This document shows positions 1 to 12,500 of a stretch of 64,000 nt of DNA, piece after piece. Position numbers and translations under genes: made by a program. Source of the DNA: Isoetes taiwanensis (taxonomy: Eukaryota; Streptophyta; Lycopodiopsida; Isoetales; Isoetaceae); NCBI GenBank assembly GCA_021234155.1, contig JAJEKV010000016.1, forward strand, positions 1,180,001 to 1,244,000, given 5' to 3'. Every line of letters begins with the position of its first letter. Positions within the stretch are counted from its first letter, which is position 1. The notes beneath the pieces are model-generated. The model was not told where the DNA came from, did not search any database, and worked only from the letters and a program-made list of their open reading frames with translations.

Positions 1-104
1 CTGCAGCAGTGATGTTGTTGGGGATGCAGAGCAGGTGGAATGTAGAGATAAGTATAGTCATAAAGGGAGTGTGGTAGGAATATAGTTCAAGGATTGGGAA
101 TTGT

Positions 105-1667
105 CTAGGGAATTGGTTGAAAATGATAAGTGTGAAGGTAGTCATGGTTGGCTTGGAAGTGTGGCTGCAGAATCAGAGTGTTTCCATTTCCCCAGTTTAG
201 CTCTTGAATCAAGGTGTCAGAGTTGGTTGTAGACATCAGTATGATCAAAGTGCCATATGCATTTGCCAAGCATCTGTGATGATAGTAGCATTCTCTGTAG
301 TACTGAAATTGCTGGTCTGTCATTCTTCTGCTGTTGCTTTCCATGAACCACCATAACTGCACCATTAGGTAGGTACTCCTGCAAAATTCTATGGCCCAAT
401 CTATTTCATGATCTGGGATATCTGGTATATCAATATCTGTAATGCCTCTGACTAGGCCTCTCCACATATCATCCTCTGTATACTAAATGTCATGCACTAA
501 TCTCTGCCCTGGGAAAAGTCTGTATTCAGCTGGCTCAACAGACGTGACAAAATCTCTGCTAAGGCTCATCATGTAGTCTAGCAGAAAGACATTCAATGTC
601 AGTATTACAGTATAGTTTAAACAGATGATGATGGCCTATGAAGTTACTAATAGTATGCCATTTATTATCTACAGAATCTTTATCTAAATGCATTTGACTA
701 GTTGCAGTCATTTCAATGTCATACATAACCTGTGTTTTTATCCAATGTGTGGACAAATTTTTGCCTCCATAATGACATCTATGCTTCCATACGTTCCACA
801 ATGCAATAAAACAAAGAGAATTTTTAAAAGCATCATCATTCATCATAAAATCCAACAGGGTAGCAGGGCAAACAATGTTGAAAGAATTTTCAAACCATAG
901 CCAGAAAGGAGTAAGTTTGGCACACCCAAAAATGTGTTCAAGAGTTTCTGCATAGCCACAACCTAGGGGGCAATTAGAGTTCAGAGAGTTGGTAGTTTTA
1001 TTTGAATGCCTGGAGATCATTTCCAGGTTTGGCACACTTTTATTTGCAATAAGCCAAATAAAGTATGAGATTTTTGGAGGCAGGTAAGAATGCCAAATGT
1101 TTGTGAAAAGCCTAGTTTCAATGTCTTCCGAGAAGCCCCAGTACACTTTTGCCTTTGAAGGTATATTAGGCTTGTTTAGGCATTTGTAGACCTTTGAGAC
1201 ACTGTAAGTGGGTTTCCCCATAAGATTCCAATCATTAATAATGGGATTATCAGTGAGATTTACAGTGCTGACCTTCTGCATTATATATTTGAAAAGAATC
1301 TTGTCAGATGAAGTACCTCTGATCTTGTGCTTCAGGTTGGTCCAAGAGATCCATCTTGTCTGATCCCATAGATCTCCAAGATTAAGCACATTGCACTCTT
1401 TCCATTTCTTATACAACTTATAATGTCTGATAGCCAGAGGAGTGGAGCTGTTTCTAGAGAGGTTAGAGTTCCAAAAAATACTCGTGTTGAGGTGGCTTTT
1501 CTCCAAGTAGTATGCTCAAAAGTCAAATGAACCTTATTCCAAGCCACAATCATGTTTCTCATGAGAGGAGAGATAGATGAGGCAGGCTGCAGAAATGTAA
1601 AGGCAGAAGAGGGCAAACTATGAGAGATAGAAGCATGCTTTTTAGGATGGCTACAAGAAAGCAACAA
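105..1667 (-). mobile_element. 5'-truncated LINE fragment (C-terminal zf-RVT region), family B copy 1
   Basis: Minus-strand reading gives open stretches at 559-1506 (315 codons) and 105-467 (120 codons). The longer one has the layout of the C-terminal part of a plant LINE pol protein: a zf-RVT-like segment with CPLGCG followed by LEHIFGC, then ALWNVWKHR. The shorter stretch continues the same protein and resembles the downstream part of a second copy at 60.8-61.8 kb (shared pattern of RQL/QQF..YR..YY.H..LA). The endonuclease and reverse transcriptase domains are absent, as expected for 5' truncation during target-primed insertion. The homologous reading fades near 1680, where LTR-element sequence begins. 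The small frame break between the two stretches indicates decay. Confidence 0.75.
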
Positions 1668-1689
1668 TGTAGTCTCACTTTCTAAGGGT

Positions 1690-2620
1690 CTTTAACCCTC
1701 GCATATCAGGGTCTGGCTATCAGTTACAACTAAGTGTAAACTATGGATCGAGAGTATGACTGTGGAAACATTAAAGATACTCAAAAGGGGAAAGCTATTT
1801 AAACACATAGTCAAATATAATAGAAGGATATAATTATGTATGTCTTACACAAACTCCTAAGGGAATAACAAGACTTAGATAATGTTATAACAAGGTTATG
1901 AATAATTAATGAAGAACGTCTGTCTGTAATTAATATTAAAGTATATAGGTCAAAATGGCAAATACAGTACAATATATAATTCTATTAAAGGGTAACTATA
2001 AATGTCAGGGGCATCTAAACACTCACGATAGCAATACATGAGTTGTTAAAATTGTAACCAAATAAAAAAACAAAATTTAGATGCAAAATTACATTAAGCC
2101 TGGCTGTAATAAAATCACTTGCAAAGTAAAGGGAGAATATAATAGATATATACACAGAAGTTAATATGATTAGAATGACTTTCTACTAAACAGTGCGAGG
2201 TTAATAACTTTGTATTATAATATAACAACAAATAGAAGTTCTTTATATCTATACCTGTCTTTAATATATAATCAGTTACCTGTATGTATAGAAAGAATGA
2301 TTTCTAAAATAGATAGACTGTGAACTCGTCACCACGAATGAAACAGTGAGACTTCCACAAACCTTGACTGTTGACTTTTCACAGTCCTAAGCCATGATCA
2401 TCTCTCATCTATACCTCTACCTTTATATCCCAGAGTTATAAAAGTGCACATTACAGTCATTTCAAACTTGATTTACTTTGAATATGACAACGTATGTGTA
2501 ACTTATAATCTCACGGTATCTCCTTAAGGAGGGGAGACTTCCTTCCAATGTACCATGTATTGCCCTACAACAAGAGTAGTCTTGATGCTGAGGACAACAT
2601 CATTTCTAAGGTGGAGAGAA
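1690..2620 (+). mobile_element. 3' internal end of LTR retrotransposon (copy 1), with polypurine tract
   Basis: AT-rich DNA with no long ORF. Its last ~180 bases match, in inverse orientation, 34957-35140 next to the second LTR. The shared stretch reads TTGATGCTGAGGACAACAT, then a purine-rich AAGGTGGAGAGAA (2608-2620) directly before the LTR start. This is the usual arrangement of the polypurine tract in Ty3/gypsy-type elements. No gag, protease, RT or integrase is visible, so it is either a non-autonomous element or a remnant. Confidence 0.6.
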
Positions 2621-4186
2621 TGTGACGTTCCTCGTATTTATACGGTACGTATAAATATACTGACACGTCACGTAGTAGGCATACGCCACCATGGGGTATG
2701 TTAACCTAGGGGGTTGACCTAAAAGGGATTAATTTAGCTATGCTAAATTAATAAAACCTAATTAAGGGTATTTTTGTCTTAATTAACCTAATTAGCTTAA
2801 TTAGTTAATTAAGGACATGGCACATGGCCCAAATCGATTGCGCAAGGCAGGGTTTCCATTTTGGACACCCAAATTAGGGCTTTTGTGCCCCAATTCGAAT
2901 TAGGAGCAATTGGAGATGGAGGAGGAGGGAGAAGCGCCGTGGTAGGCCTTGATTAGTCGAGGCGGAGCGCCCAAGACCCGATTTGTGGTTGGTCAAGAGG
3001 TTACCTTGTTAATTTATAGCATAGCGCCTCTCTGGGGTGTGTTCTCTCTCTGTTTTCTCTGTGGTTTACCTGTTAGGCTAACCCTTGATTGATATGGTGA
3101 GTATTCTCATCTCTAGTCTCTGTATGTGCTTTGGTTGATGGTTTAGTAGTTCTTTGCTTAGTTAGCACTCCGGAGACCTCTGAGCCCATGTATTGTAGTA
3201 TGCTCCTAGATAGAGCCCTGTATTATTCCCATTAGTTGCGGCCTGTGCACAAGAGACCACCGGCCGTGGATGCTATGGAATTGCTTCAAAGACTAGAGAA
3301 GGGACGCAGGTGGTGAAGTGGGAGTGGGGTCTTGCACGAACATAAAAGGCTCCCGAGACTCCTACGATGGGCTAGGCGATAGTGGGTCCACGTAGAGGGC
3401 CGGGTATGGGTCTGACACTCCCTGGGTGCAGAGGTGTGACCCGTATGGGGCATCCTGTACTTTGATGATAAAGTTAGGGGAGTAGGAATGCACGATGCTG
3501 GGGGGTGTGATGCGGCACGTATTCTCTAGCTCACCCATGGAACTGCTGCGATCCTGGAAGGGGACACTTCCCCGACCTGCCTCATCGGACCAGGGAGATG
3601 TAACCTGGAGTAGGCTCGAAGGGTGGTACCTTGAGTCTGCGTCTCCGGAAGCTATAGTGACGCCATAACATGATTCGACTCATCTGCAAAGTGTGCACAG
3701 GAGGGGCGGATGGAGTGGACAACCCTAGCCATTTGTTCTATGCCGATAACGCCGGGTTATACCTGCATACGCTGATCTCTTGAGACCGAGCCGTCAGTCC
3801 ATCCTCACAGGAGTCTGAGCCGGGGTAGAACCTGGGGTTTGGGGTGTTTTCCTTAGCATTAGATGCATCTTCTCTGTTATCATCAGTTGGATGGATGTGC
3901 CACCCTTCGTGGTGGTTATTTATTATATGATTATGTTGTGTGCTAACATGTATTCACGCTTCCGCGACTTAGGAGTCCCATTGAAGGTGTGGGCCGAATG
4001 ACACCTCCGCGTCCTTCACCCGGGCATCTTTCTATGGATGGTCCGAGTTAGACGGAGGGCCCTGCTCATGGTGAGCTGATTGCCATGGGAGGGGGAAGTC
4101 CCTGTGTGTATATGTCCGGAGCGCTGTATATATTCAGGGAGCATCACAGTCCTCATAGGCAGCCATGCTAACATTCAGGTTACAGG
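2621..4186 (+). repeat. 3' LTR of retrotransposon, copy 1
   Basis: Starts with TGTGACGTTCC immediately after the purine tract. It shares long segments in inverse orientation with 33679-34956, for example CCACCCTTCGTGGTGGT, GCTAACATGTAT, ACGCTTCCGC and GTCCTTCACCCGG. The 3' boundary is approximate: copy 2 ends cleanly in GAACGTCACA, while here the end has diverged and is placed near the GGTTACA at about 4180. No coding capacity. Minor internal feature: an AT-rich block with repeated TTAATTAA-type words at 2720-2815. Confidence 0.6.
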
Positions 4187-5370
4187 TGTTGGCCAAATTT
4201 TTAGATCCCACCAGAAAATTTCCTAGCATTACTTTGACCCGTCGGATATCTTATATTTAGAGCCGGAAATTTCCATTGTCTTAATAGAAAACTATAAGAA
4301 AACTTACCAAAAAAATTCATACAATACACTAAACCGGAAAATTTGAAATTTCAACCGGTTAGTTTATAGTGTTCCCCGGACTTTGGAGTTCAGCCAGAGC
4401 CAAATAGGAGTTTAAATCTACACATAGTAGAGGTGCCAAAAATAGATTCCATCTCGTATAATGAAAGGGAAGTGAACTTCATAGATATTATGCACATCCA
4501 TATGCATGGCCTTGTCACAACTCGAAGGGAATAAGCATGCTAAAGGTGCCCACTTTTGAAACAAGCCAAAGTACCTATATTGGGTACTTCAGCATTGCTG
4601 TTTCCTTGTTCTTTTCATCAAAATTAATTTAAAAGTTCAAAATAAAAGCAAAAACATATTATTTCCAAGGTTACGATAAAGACAACACTATTGGAGGCCA
4701 AAATGAATGCATCCAATTTAACACTTATTAGTTATTGAGATATTAAAGAAGTACCCAGTACCCCGTGTTGGGTACTCTTTTAGGTAGTTTTATAGTTCCT
4801 GAATAATATTAATTGTGGTACAGAGTAGCATGCTTATGCCCCACAGAGTTGGGGCTCAGAGACAAGACTGGCCTCTCCATATTGTCGTGCAGCTAAAGAT
4901 CTCACATGACAGGTTGCACGTCCTTCAACATGGAAGTTACTTGATGAACACCAACTTCTCTGTCCATGAGGATCTCTCCATGACACGGTTAAATAGACGA
5001 GGCGCGTAACTATATAAAGTGCCCGAGGCTAGGCTACAAAAAAGGGTAGGCAATGTACAGGAATGACAGAGCTATAATTCGAGACAACTGGCCTGAAAAT
5101 CCTTGGTTCGGTTATCTTTAGTGCCTTTTGTTATCGATCTTTTATTATGTTGTCATTTTCTTCTTTTTATGGTTTGTGCTGGGTCTTAGCCCCCAAGTTT
5201 CATTTGGGCTTTTGCCTGTTGCATGCACCCGTCCCATAATTTGATTGGGTTTCCTCGGATGGAAAAAACCCACCCATCCATCTGTTTATCTCCATAATGA
5301 AGAATAGCTAATATTAGAACGTCAGCTTGAAAAGTAAAGTTCACTACATATAGCCCGGTGCTGCTATATC
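4187..5370. other. intergenic, no gene seen
   Basis: AT-rich unique-looking DNA. Short ORFs here (for example 4815-5009) have no recognisable domain and no splice context. Nothing else is supported. Confidence 0.5.
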
Positions 5371-5677
5371 GGCTCCCCAAACTGACTAGAGCAACCAGGA
5401 GGATTCACTTGGGTGAATCCTCCAATCCATAGAAGGATTCGCTTGAGTGAATCCTGAGGATTCGCTTAAGTGAATCCTCCAATCAAATCACCTTAAAAAG
5501 CTCTGCAGCAGGCCTATAAAGTGCAATCAAAGCATGTAGCAGGCCTATAAACTGACATCTGCCACTAGGAGGATTCACTTGAGTGAATCCTCCAAGCCAA
5601 GGAGGATTCGCTTGTGTGAATCCTAAGGATTCGCTTGAGTGAATCCTCCTTGGCTGCTCTAGTCAATTTAGGGAGCC
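5371..5677. mobile_element. foldback MITE with six internal palindromes
   Basis: The outer ~30 bases are inverted repeats: the left end GGCTCCCCAAACTGACTAGA matches the reverse complement of the right end with about two differences. Inside are six 20-bp near-perfect palindromes of form GGATTCRCTTNAGTGAATCC at 5401-5420, 5435-5454, 5458-5477, 5571-5590, 5604-5623 and 5627-5646. They are arranged as two groups of three around a central ~93-bp spacer that contains AGCAGGCCTATAAA twice. No ORF and no clear target-site duplication. The size and ends fit a non-autonomous DNA transposon. Confidence 0.8.
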
Positions 5678-5837
5678 AATAAAGTGGGCGCATATAGCCC
5701 AACCCTTGGATTGGCTATACTAATAACACAATATTAGCATTAGCATTATCTTTTTTTTTTTGTACTTTGGGATTCTTGCTCCATTTGTTGTTTGAGTTCC
5801 ATGGCTAATCTAGTCTTTGCGAATGTTAAAAACCTAC

Positions 5838-5846
5838 CTGTCTGCC

Positions 5847-5888
<42 letters not shown>
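5838..5888. repeat. (CTGT)n microsatellite
   Basis: About eleven CTGT units in a row with a short CTCT run at the end. A simple tandem repeat with no coding context. Confidence 0.95.
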
Positions 5889-5889
5889 G

Positions 5890-6526
5890 ATGTTCTTATA
5901 GACATCGGCTAATGTAAAACATATATAGTTTATATGGTAAATTCTAACATGAACAACATCCTATCTTTCAATATCTAATTTGCCGATTTTGTTTCGCATC
6001 ACTCAACCAAACGACTTGCATTAGCCTATATTCATACTTATGCTCGGCAATGCTGGGCATCGTTACTAGTTAAATATAAGTTAAATAACACATATACCTT
6101 GTTTAGATATAAATAAATAAGGTATATTGGGACATTTATACTCCTCCCTATGTCTATAGATAAGATCAACCTTATTCCGACACGTACATGCATGCCAACT
6201 AGGTTGGGTTACAACGTGACGTGGTCGTATACTATATGTATCTTTGTGCTAATACAAGGGGTGTGTAGGAGCCGAGAGAATCACATTTTCCTTGTTGGAG
6301 TCCTCCGGTCATTGTATTATAGAGCTCATAGGCTAATGAATTTATGGACACCCATTCAGCTTTACGCTTTACCTGAAGGAAGTTACATCGCCATTTCCTT
6401 GTTGGAAAATCTTTCAAATTGTATTCCATGATTTCACGTTGATATTATGCCTACTCCCCCAAAATCCCCCATGTCAACCACTGTGGGTGGGCATCGATTG
6501 CATTTTGCTATTCTACTTTGAACTAG
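5890..6526. other. intergenic, no gene seen
   Basis: AT-rich DNA. An opposing pair of short ORFs (6150-6431 plus, 6232-6429 minus) overlap each other and show no domain, so neither is called. Confidence 0.45.
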
Positions 6527-7560
6527 TTGAGTCTTTGTGAACCCTTTACCTACTCTAAACCTTTGATATCCTACAACTCTTTCTCTCCCCTCTCTCCTGA
6601 TTACTTCATCCCCAGTCAATCCTATATCCCATATAGTCATGCCAACTCCTTGGCCCACTCTCAGGCCCCCTCCATCCCCTTAGATGGAGACATCCTTCCA
6701 TCACAATCCCAAACCCAACCTCATGCACATTCACACCCATAACCTGGTTCCCCATCATATGATGAGCTTTCCTTGGAGGATCAAGTGGAAGGGCAACCAC
6801 GAAAGCGGCCTAGGCCAGACAACAAAGGCAAAGAAGAAGCCTCTTCCATGAGAAGAGAGGCGCAAGCAAAGGCCTAGTCAACAAAGTTGGTAGGCAGACA
6901 GTTAGCTGCTGCTCAGATCCGGTGGCACATCAGGCATTGATAGAAGCTTATAAACAAATCGAGGCGAGGGTTAATCACCTGGATTGCAAGCCTTGTAAAA
7001 GAGGTGCAATCCTCAGTATCCTAAATGCTCAGAAGTCAACTGGCTATGGAGAAATAGTGGGTCTCAGGGATGGGCACACCTACACATCAGATGGAGGACA
7101 ACATTCGCCTGGTGCAATTCGAGAGGCAGCAAGACAAGCAAGCCCTCACTGATCTATAGGTCCATATGGATTCCCTGTCCATCACCATTGAGGTCATAAC
7201 ACAAGATATAGAAAACGTTGGCTACCATCTCCCGCCGTCAATCAGAAGCTGAGGAGACTGCCACCATGGTGCGAACAATCCAGGTAGTCTTTGAAGAGAG
7301 CACTCATAGCTCCGAGCCCTTTAAAGTAGGGTCGAGATACTGGAGATGGCCTCGTCGGCATTGAACCCTACACTGGAATATCGCTTACAAAACTTGGAGC
7401 GCAATTCTGGTACTCGAGGCCTAGAGGTGCAGGAGCTGGGGGCAATCGTCGCCCAATAAAGTAAGGGCCTCCACGTGGATGCTCACGAAAAACTGCAACA
7501 ATGTATGGGCGAGTTGGCACGACAAAAACAATTCTAGGGCTTTATGTTGGTTTTTGGTTC
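6527..7560 (+). pseudogene. decayed coding-like region, possibly gag-like coiled coil
   Basis: The plus strand reads as one protein-like track broken by several stops and shifts. It has a Ser/Pro/His-rich stretch (6527-6742), a basic KRPRPD segment near 6800, and then Gln/Glu/Leu-rich, coiled-coil-like segments near 7080-7150 and 7330-7540. This composition resembles the capsid/coiled-coil part of plant retroelement gag proteins, but no zinc knuckle or protease is seen, so the assignment is weak. Confidence 0.25.
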
Positions 7561-8760
7561 GAGTAGAAATTGATATTATATATTTATATTGATAACTGAT
7601 TGCCATTAGTTCGTAGAAAACATATAGATATGATTTTTAGAGCCTCGAAAAACCCGTCTAGCTTGCTTTCATACATAATTGATCTAGGCAAGGTAGAATG
7701 GTTTAGAATTAGGAAGATCATTCCAGGATTAGGATGTTTGATAGATCACAAACTTTAATTATTGTAAAGACGAAGATAAATAAGAAGAGTTTGAACTCAA
7801 TTATTGGAAGCACTTACAAAGAGGAGAAGGCAATCTATTTGTTTTAGCTCACATGGTAAAGGCACTCAAATTCCAAGCAAAGTTATATTTTTCTATACAA
7901 TAAAGGAAAACAACAATATTATATGTCTCATTTATTCATATAAGGAAACCCCACTAAAAGGATGTGGTTATTGGATATCAACACAATAGTAAGACAAAGT
8001 GTCTCACCCAGAACCATAATTGAATTGCGTGCATGGTAAGTTATATGATTGGAGGAATGTCCTAAGAAAGAGTATCTAAGAAAGTGCCAATTGTTGGTGG
8101 TATGAATGTGCCGAGGGGAGCCCACGAAGAAGGGTTGGTAACAAGGAGCCCACAAAGGATCCAACACCATGATAAGTATAATTTTCAATTTTGTCCAGCT
8201 TGTAAATGTTGGATAATGCAACTGCAAGGCAACTTGGTTATTGTGAACCATTTCCTAAAGGCCATTTCATGGTCTGGAATCTTTATAGTATCCAAAACTT
8301 GGGAAGAATCGAGAAGAGGGGGGTCCAGGGACACAATGGGCAGGGTTGAGGGCCAATTTTTGACAGCTTCGATAAGAATAGACATAGGTGTCAGAAGAAG
8401 CGCGCTAGGACCTCAAAGGTTGTCACAGATTGAATGCAATTGTCACAAGATGGGTGCTACAACACATGGGGCACACATGTGACAACATTCATATTCAATA
8501 TTCAAAACAACACGATGGAGCATGCCCTTGAAAAAACAAAAGAAAAGGGAGGGAGCAACCACCCCACAAAAGGAAGTAAGTAAAAAAGAACCGAAAAAGA
8601 AGAACGTTGGGTAAAAATAATACGAATCCTCCACCAGAATTATTAATTATTATTATTAATAATTAATTAAGACGGCAAAGAAATGGGAAAACAAAAAGAA
8701 ACCAAAACTGACCAATAATGGCAGAGATCCCGCCCCAAATCGCATTAAAGGAAGTAGTCG
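7561..8760. other. intergenic, no gene seen
   Basis: AT-rich. Overlapping short ORFs on both strands (7928-8482) shadow each other and carry no recognisable domain. Confidence 0.45.
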
Positions 8761-8764
8761 ATGG

Positions 8765-8890
8765 GCTCACACGTGGATGATGCCACGTAGGATGGCGCCA
8801 ACTCAGCAAATGCGCAGAAGAGGCGGGAGACACGTCACCAGACAGAAATAGGAAGAATTTGCCACGCAAGGTTGTAATTTGCCACGTGGA
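8765..8890 (+). promoter_or_regulatory. G-box cluster upstream of the EPL gene
   Basis: Two perfect CACGTG palindromes (8770-8775 and 8883-8888) flank further ACGT cores (CCACGTAGG near 8783 and ACACGTCACC near 8830). G-box/ABRE-type elements are bound by bZIP and bHLH factors in plants. The cluster sits roughly 0.7 kb upstream of the EPL start codon. Its role here is inferred from position only. Confidence 0.4.
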
Positions 8891-9554
8891 TAAATTAAAA
8901 TGCCAGTTAGGATAGTAAGGGGAAAAAGGCGAGTAAAAAGGCGACACGCGTACGCCGGTCACTCTTCTTCCCAAATTAACGACCTCAGGGGCGGTGGCCG
9001 CGGGGAAAGGGGGGTTCAAGAGAGTTGGACGGCTCAGATTGGTTGGTCTACGTCTGCGGCGCTGGTGCGGCCGTTGGATGAGGAGGGAGCTTTTCTCCCT
9101 TCTTTGCCCGCTTGGTAGACATCTTCTTCTTCTTCTTTGTTCTACTCTGCGCCTTGGCGGTAGAGTCCCCTGCAAAAACCATCTTCAAATCGATCGGTCG
9201 ATCCGTTTTTTTTCTGCGATCCAACCTGCCCACCAACTCCGGCATACCCATCTAGCCTGGCGCCCTTTTTCCCACCCAGATCTGCTTTCTACACATTTTC
9301 CTCTCGGCCCCTTCAGCCTATCTCGCTTTTTTGCCTTCTTTCAACATGATCGATCCGTTTTATCTTTCTTATGACTGATTCTTGTTGCGGGTTATGGAGG
9401 TCCTCCCTTTTCGCCTCGGCATGGGATAGATCTGCCGGATCCTTTTGGACATGGCTTTGCTGGCCCAGCCGTTTAATATCAAAGGATTTGTCAAACTTTT
9501 AGAGGTGCAAATTCTATTTCTTGCAGTGCCCTTTGTTGTTGTGGTTGGATTAGC

Positions 9555-12500
9555 ATGCGGGGAGTTTGTTCTCAACGAGTGATGAGTCCAATGTCAAGAT
9601 CTTTGAGAAAGCGAGAACGTTCGGCAGTTAAGAATGGCAAGGGAAGCAGTTTAAGAGGAGTTGCAAGCGACCTTGTTGATAGGAGTGTAAAGAGACGAAA
9701 GGTGAGTGAATCTGAAACCTGTGAGGACCATGTACCGTTCTTGAAGAACGGAACTCTTGGCAATGAAATAGAATCATTATTAGTTCGATCTCGAAATGGG
9801 TTCTTGAAAACAAATCCATATGTATCCAATGATCAGCAACCTACTTTAGATAATAGTCTTACCTTGACAGTACGAGCACCTAAGATTGTTAAAGTAACAG
9901 CCCAAGACTCCGGTGATCATCCATGCTATGAATTGCAGGACACCCATGCAAACAGCATTGATAAGAATAAACAAGTAATAGAAGATTTAAAATTTACATC
10001 AAGCAGGAGAAGGAAGCGTGGGAGAAAACCGCAAAGGTCTAAATCTTTACATGGGCAGGAAGATTTACCTTCATCACAGAAGGAAGGATTACGTTTATTA
10101 GAAAAAGATGTCCCTGCAGTAAAAGACGAGTCATGCCCATCAGAGAGGGTTGGGCTGCCTCTTGCAGAGGAGATTGGGCTATCTTCTTCAGTGAAGGCTA
10201 CTCCACCTTCATCAGAAAGGGAACGGAGTTGTAGTATGCGACGTCGCCAGTTTCCACAGATTGATGCAAAGGGTAACATCATAAAACGCTCTGCAAGACG
10301 TGGGAGAAAACATTATGAAGAGTTTAGCATTGATCAGGTGGACGTGATTAAAGTGGTAGGTTGTAGGATAAAGATCTGGTGGCCTCTTGATGAGCAGTGG
10401 TATTGTGGAAGAGTAACTTCTTATGATGGCGAAAAGCATACAATCACTTATGATGATGGGGAAGTTGAGTTGTTGGACCTCAGAGTGGAACGTTTCCAAC
10501 TGCCTGCAGCACCAGGAGAGAAGTTTTGGCAGCCTGACCCAAATGGACCAGGCTATGGAGCATCTACCCCACAGGCGAAATCAGATTTGGGTAACAAAAA
10601 GAATGAAGGAAATCAAATTCCTCCTAAGGTGGAGAAACCAACTATCGTCTATACAAGGAGGAAGGTACGTAGTAAGCAAGCTGATGAGCAGAGTGGAAGC
10701 TTAAAGTTTCCCCATTCAGTACCACCCAGCAGAGATGATTCTTCTGACAGTGACATAGATGATCCAGACGATCCATACAACCTGCATGTGGGATATGAGC
10801 GTGCTGGAAGGTTACTTTCCAGTGGAAATAGTCAGTGCTATTCTAGAAAGCCTTCAAATGAGGCACATGCTGCAGATGTTCAATATGAAGCTCAGAAGCT
10901 GGTAAATGAGGCACTCTTCACGAATGACCAGCATTTTTCAGAGGAGGAACCTGATACCCAGAATATTCAGATTACCGAGGAGGAGTTTGATGCTAATCAA
11001 GAGGGATTTGGAGTTGGTCGCTCTTTAGAATGTACAGGGGAAGATGCCAAGGAGGCTTTGAATGATGTCTCTGAGTTGTGTGCAGAACCTTCTTTAGTTG
11101 CAAGTAATAATGACCTGTGTCACGAGGAGTGTTTTGATGAGACAGAGGAACATACCTCTGATGCAGTGGTAGTGCACAAGCCAAATTTGCGTCTTGATAC
11201 AGCATGTCAATCACTCTCTAGTTTCTTTCCAGACTCGCATCTGGAAGTTGTTATTGAGCTTAATTTGGGCAGCCATAATCTGTTGCAACTGGAGCCAATT
11301 CTGAAGGAAGTCTATTCCAGGTTGATAAAGCATAATAGGGTGCTATCAAATGCTGGAGAAGTCTGCAGACTTTTTAGTACAGTTACTGTTGATGGTACTC
11401 CTCATGCCAAACATGCATTTGTGCGAATGACAGTGAGTCTACTACTTTTGCTGCTTGTTAATTTTTGTTTGATTGTTAGTTTTCTTGACTTCTGAGGATT
11501 ATTTATGCAGATATCTTTGAGAAAGGAGGCAAAGATCAGGCCTAATATGCTTCAAGTGGAAAAAAATGGCTTGATGGCAATTGAAGAATGCTTTCTATTA
11601 TCTTGTTTGGCACAAAGCAACTCATCTATGCTGCCTATTACAGTGTCTGTCTCTGACCCTATGAAGAGTTTATTGTCTGAGAGTTGGATGAATCTTAATA
11701 GTAGCAGTGGCCTTCATTTACATTGCAATGAAGCATGTACTTTTTTGGTGGCTCAGCACATACCAATAGTTTTGTATATGGGAGCTCTAAATGCAAGCTA
11801 TAACAGACAAATGAGAAATTTTCTTGTTGGACCAAAGGCTTCCTGTGGCAAACCTGCAATGTCGAAGGACTGTTTCGTTAGGGGCTTGAAGATTGTGAAG
11901 CGGAAAAGGAGCAAGTCTCTTAAACGCGGGATTTCTCAGCTAGTGGATATTATCGAGAAAGAAAGCGAGAGAACTGGCACTCCTTGCATGAAACGTGCAA
12001 GAAATGAAGACAGTTTGAAGGCACCATGTGAGTTGCAAAAACAGACTCAGTACTTTGGAAGTAAGAAACGGAGCCTGAAGCTACATAGATGTCCAAAAAG
12101 AGGCTTTTGGCCCTCACTTGCAGGGAGTTCACACTCTGACTTTGTATTGTGGACAGACCCTAATAATTCTGAGGTATCTTCTTTTAGCAATGGGAATGAA
12201 AACTGGAATACTGGGAATGTGGACATGGTTACTGTGCCTGGTTTTGTGGATAAGGTGGAAGAACCTGTTATTTTGATCCAGGAAGATGAAGAGCAAAAGT
12301 CCAAGTTTCAAAAGATAAAGTTACAGAGTCAGTGGTTAGAGGATGAGTCTTCCCCTATGTCTCATCGTACGCCAGATAAACATCACCGTCAAAAGAGCTC
12401 ATTAGCTTGTCCAAAGTCTACATTCTGCATTGGCAGCAGTAGTAATAGCTATTCGATGCCCAAACGGCATTATCCCCATATTGAGGCCGTTTCTTGTTCT

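Noticed and set aside
688-900. 70-codon plus-strand ORF
   Set aside because: It lies antisense to the LINE zf-RVT reading frame and has no domain; it is a shadow.
9926-10282. 118-codon minus-strand ORF
   Set aside because: Antisense within the long EPL exon 1, which has strong family motifs; no independent support.
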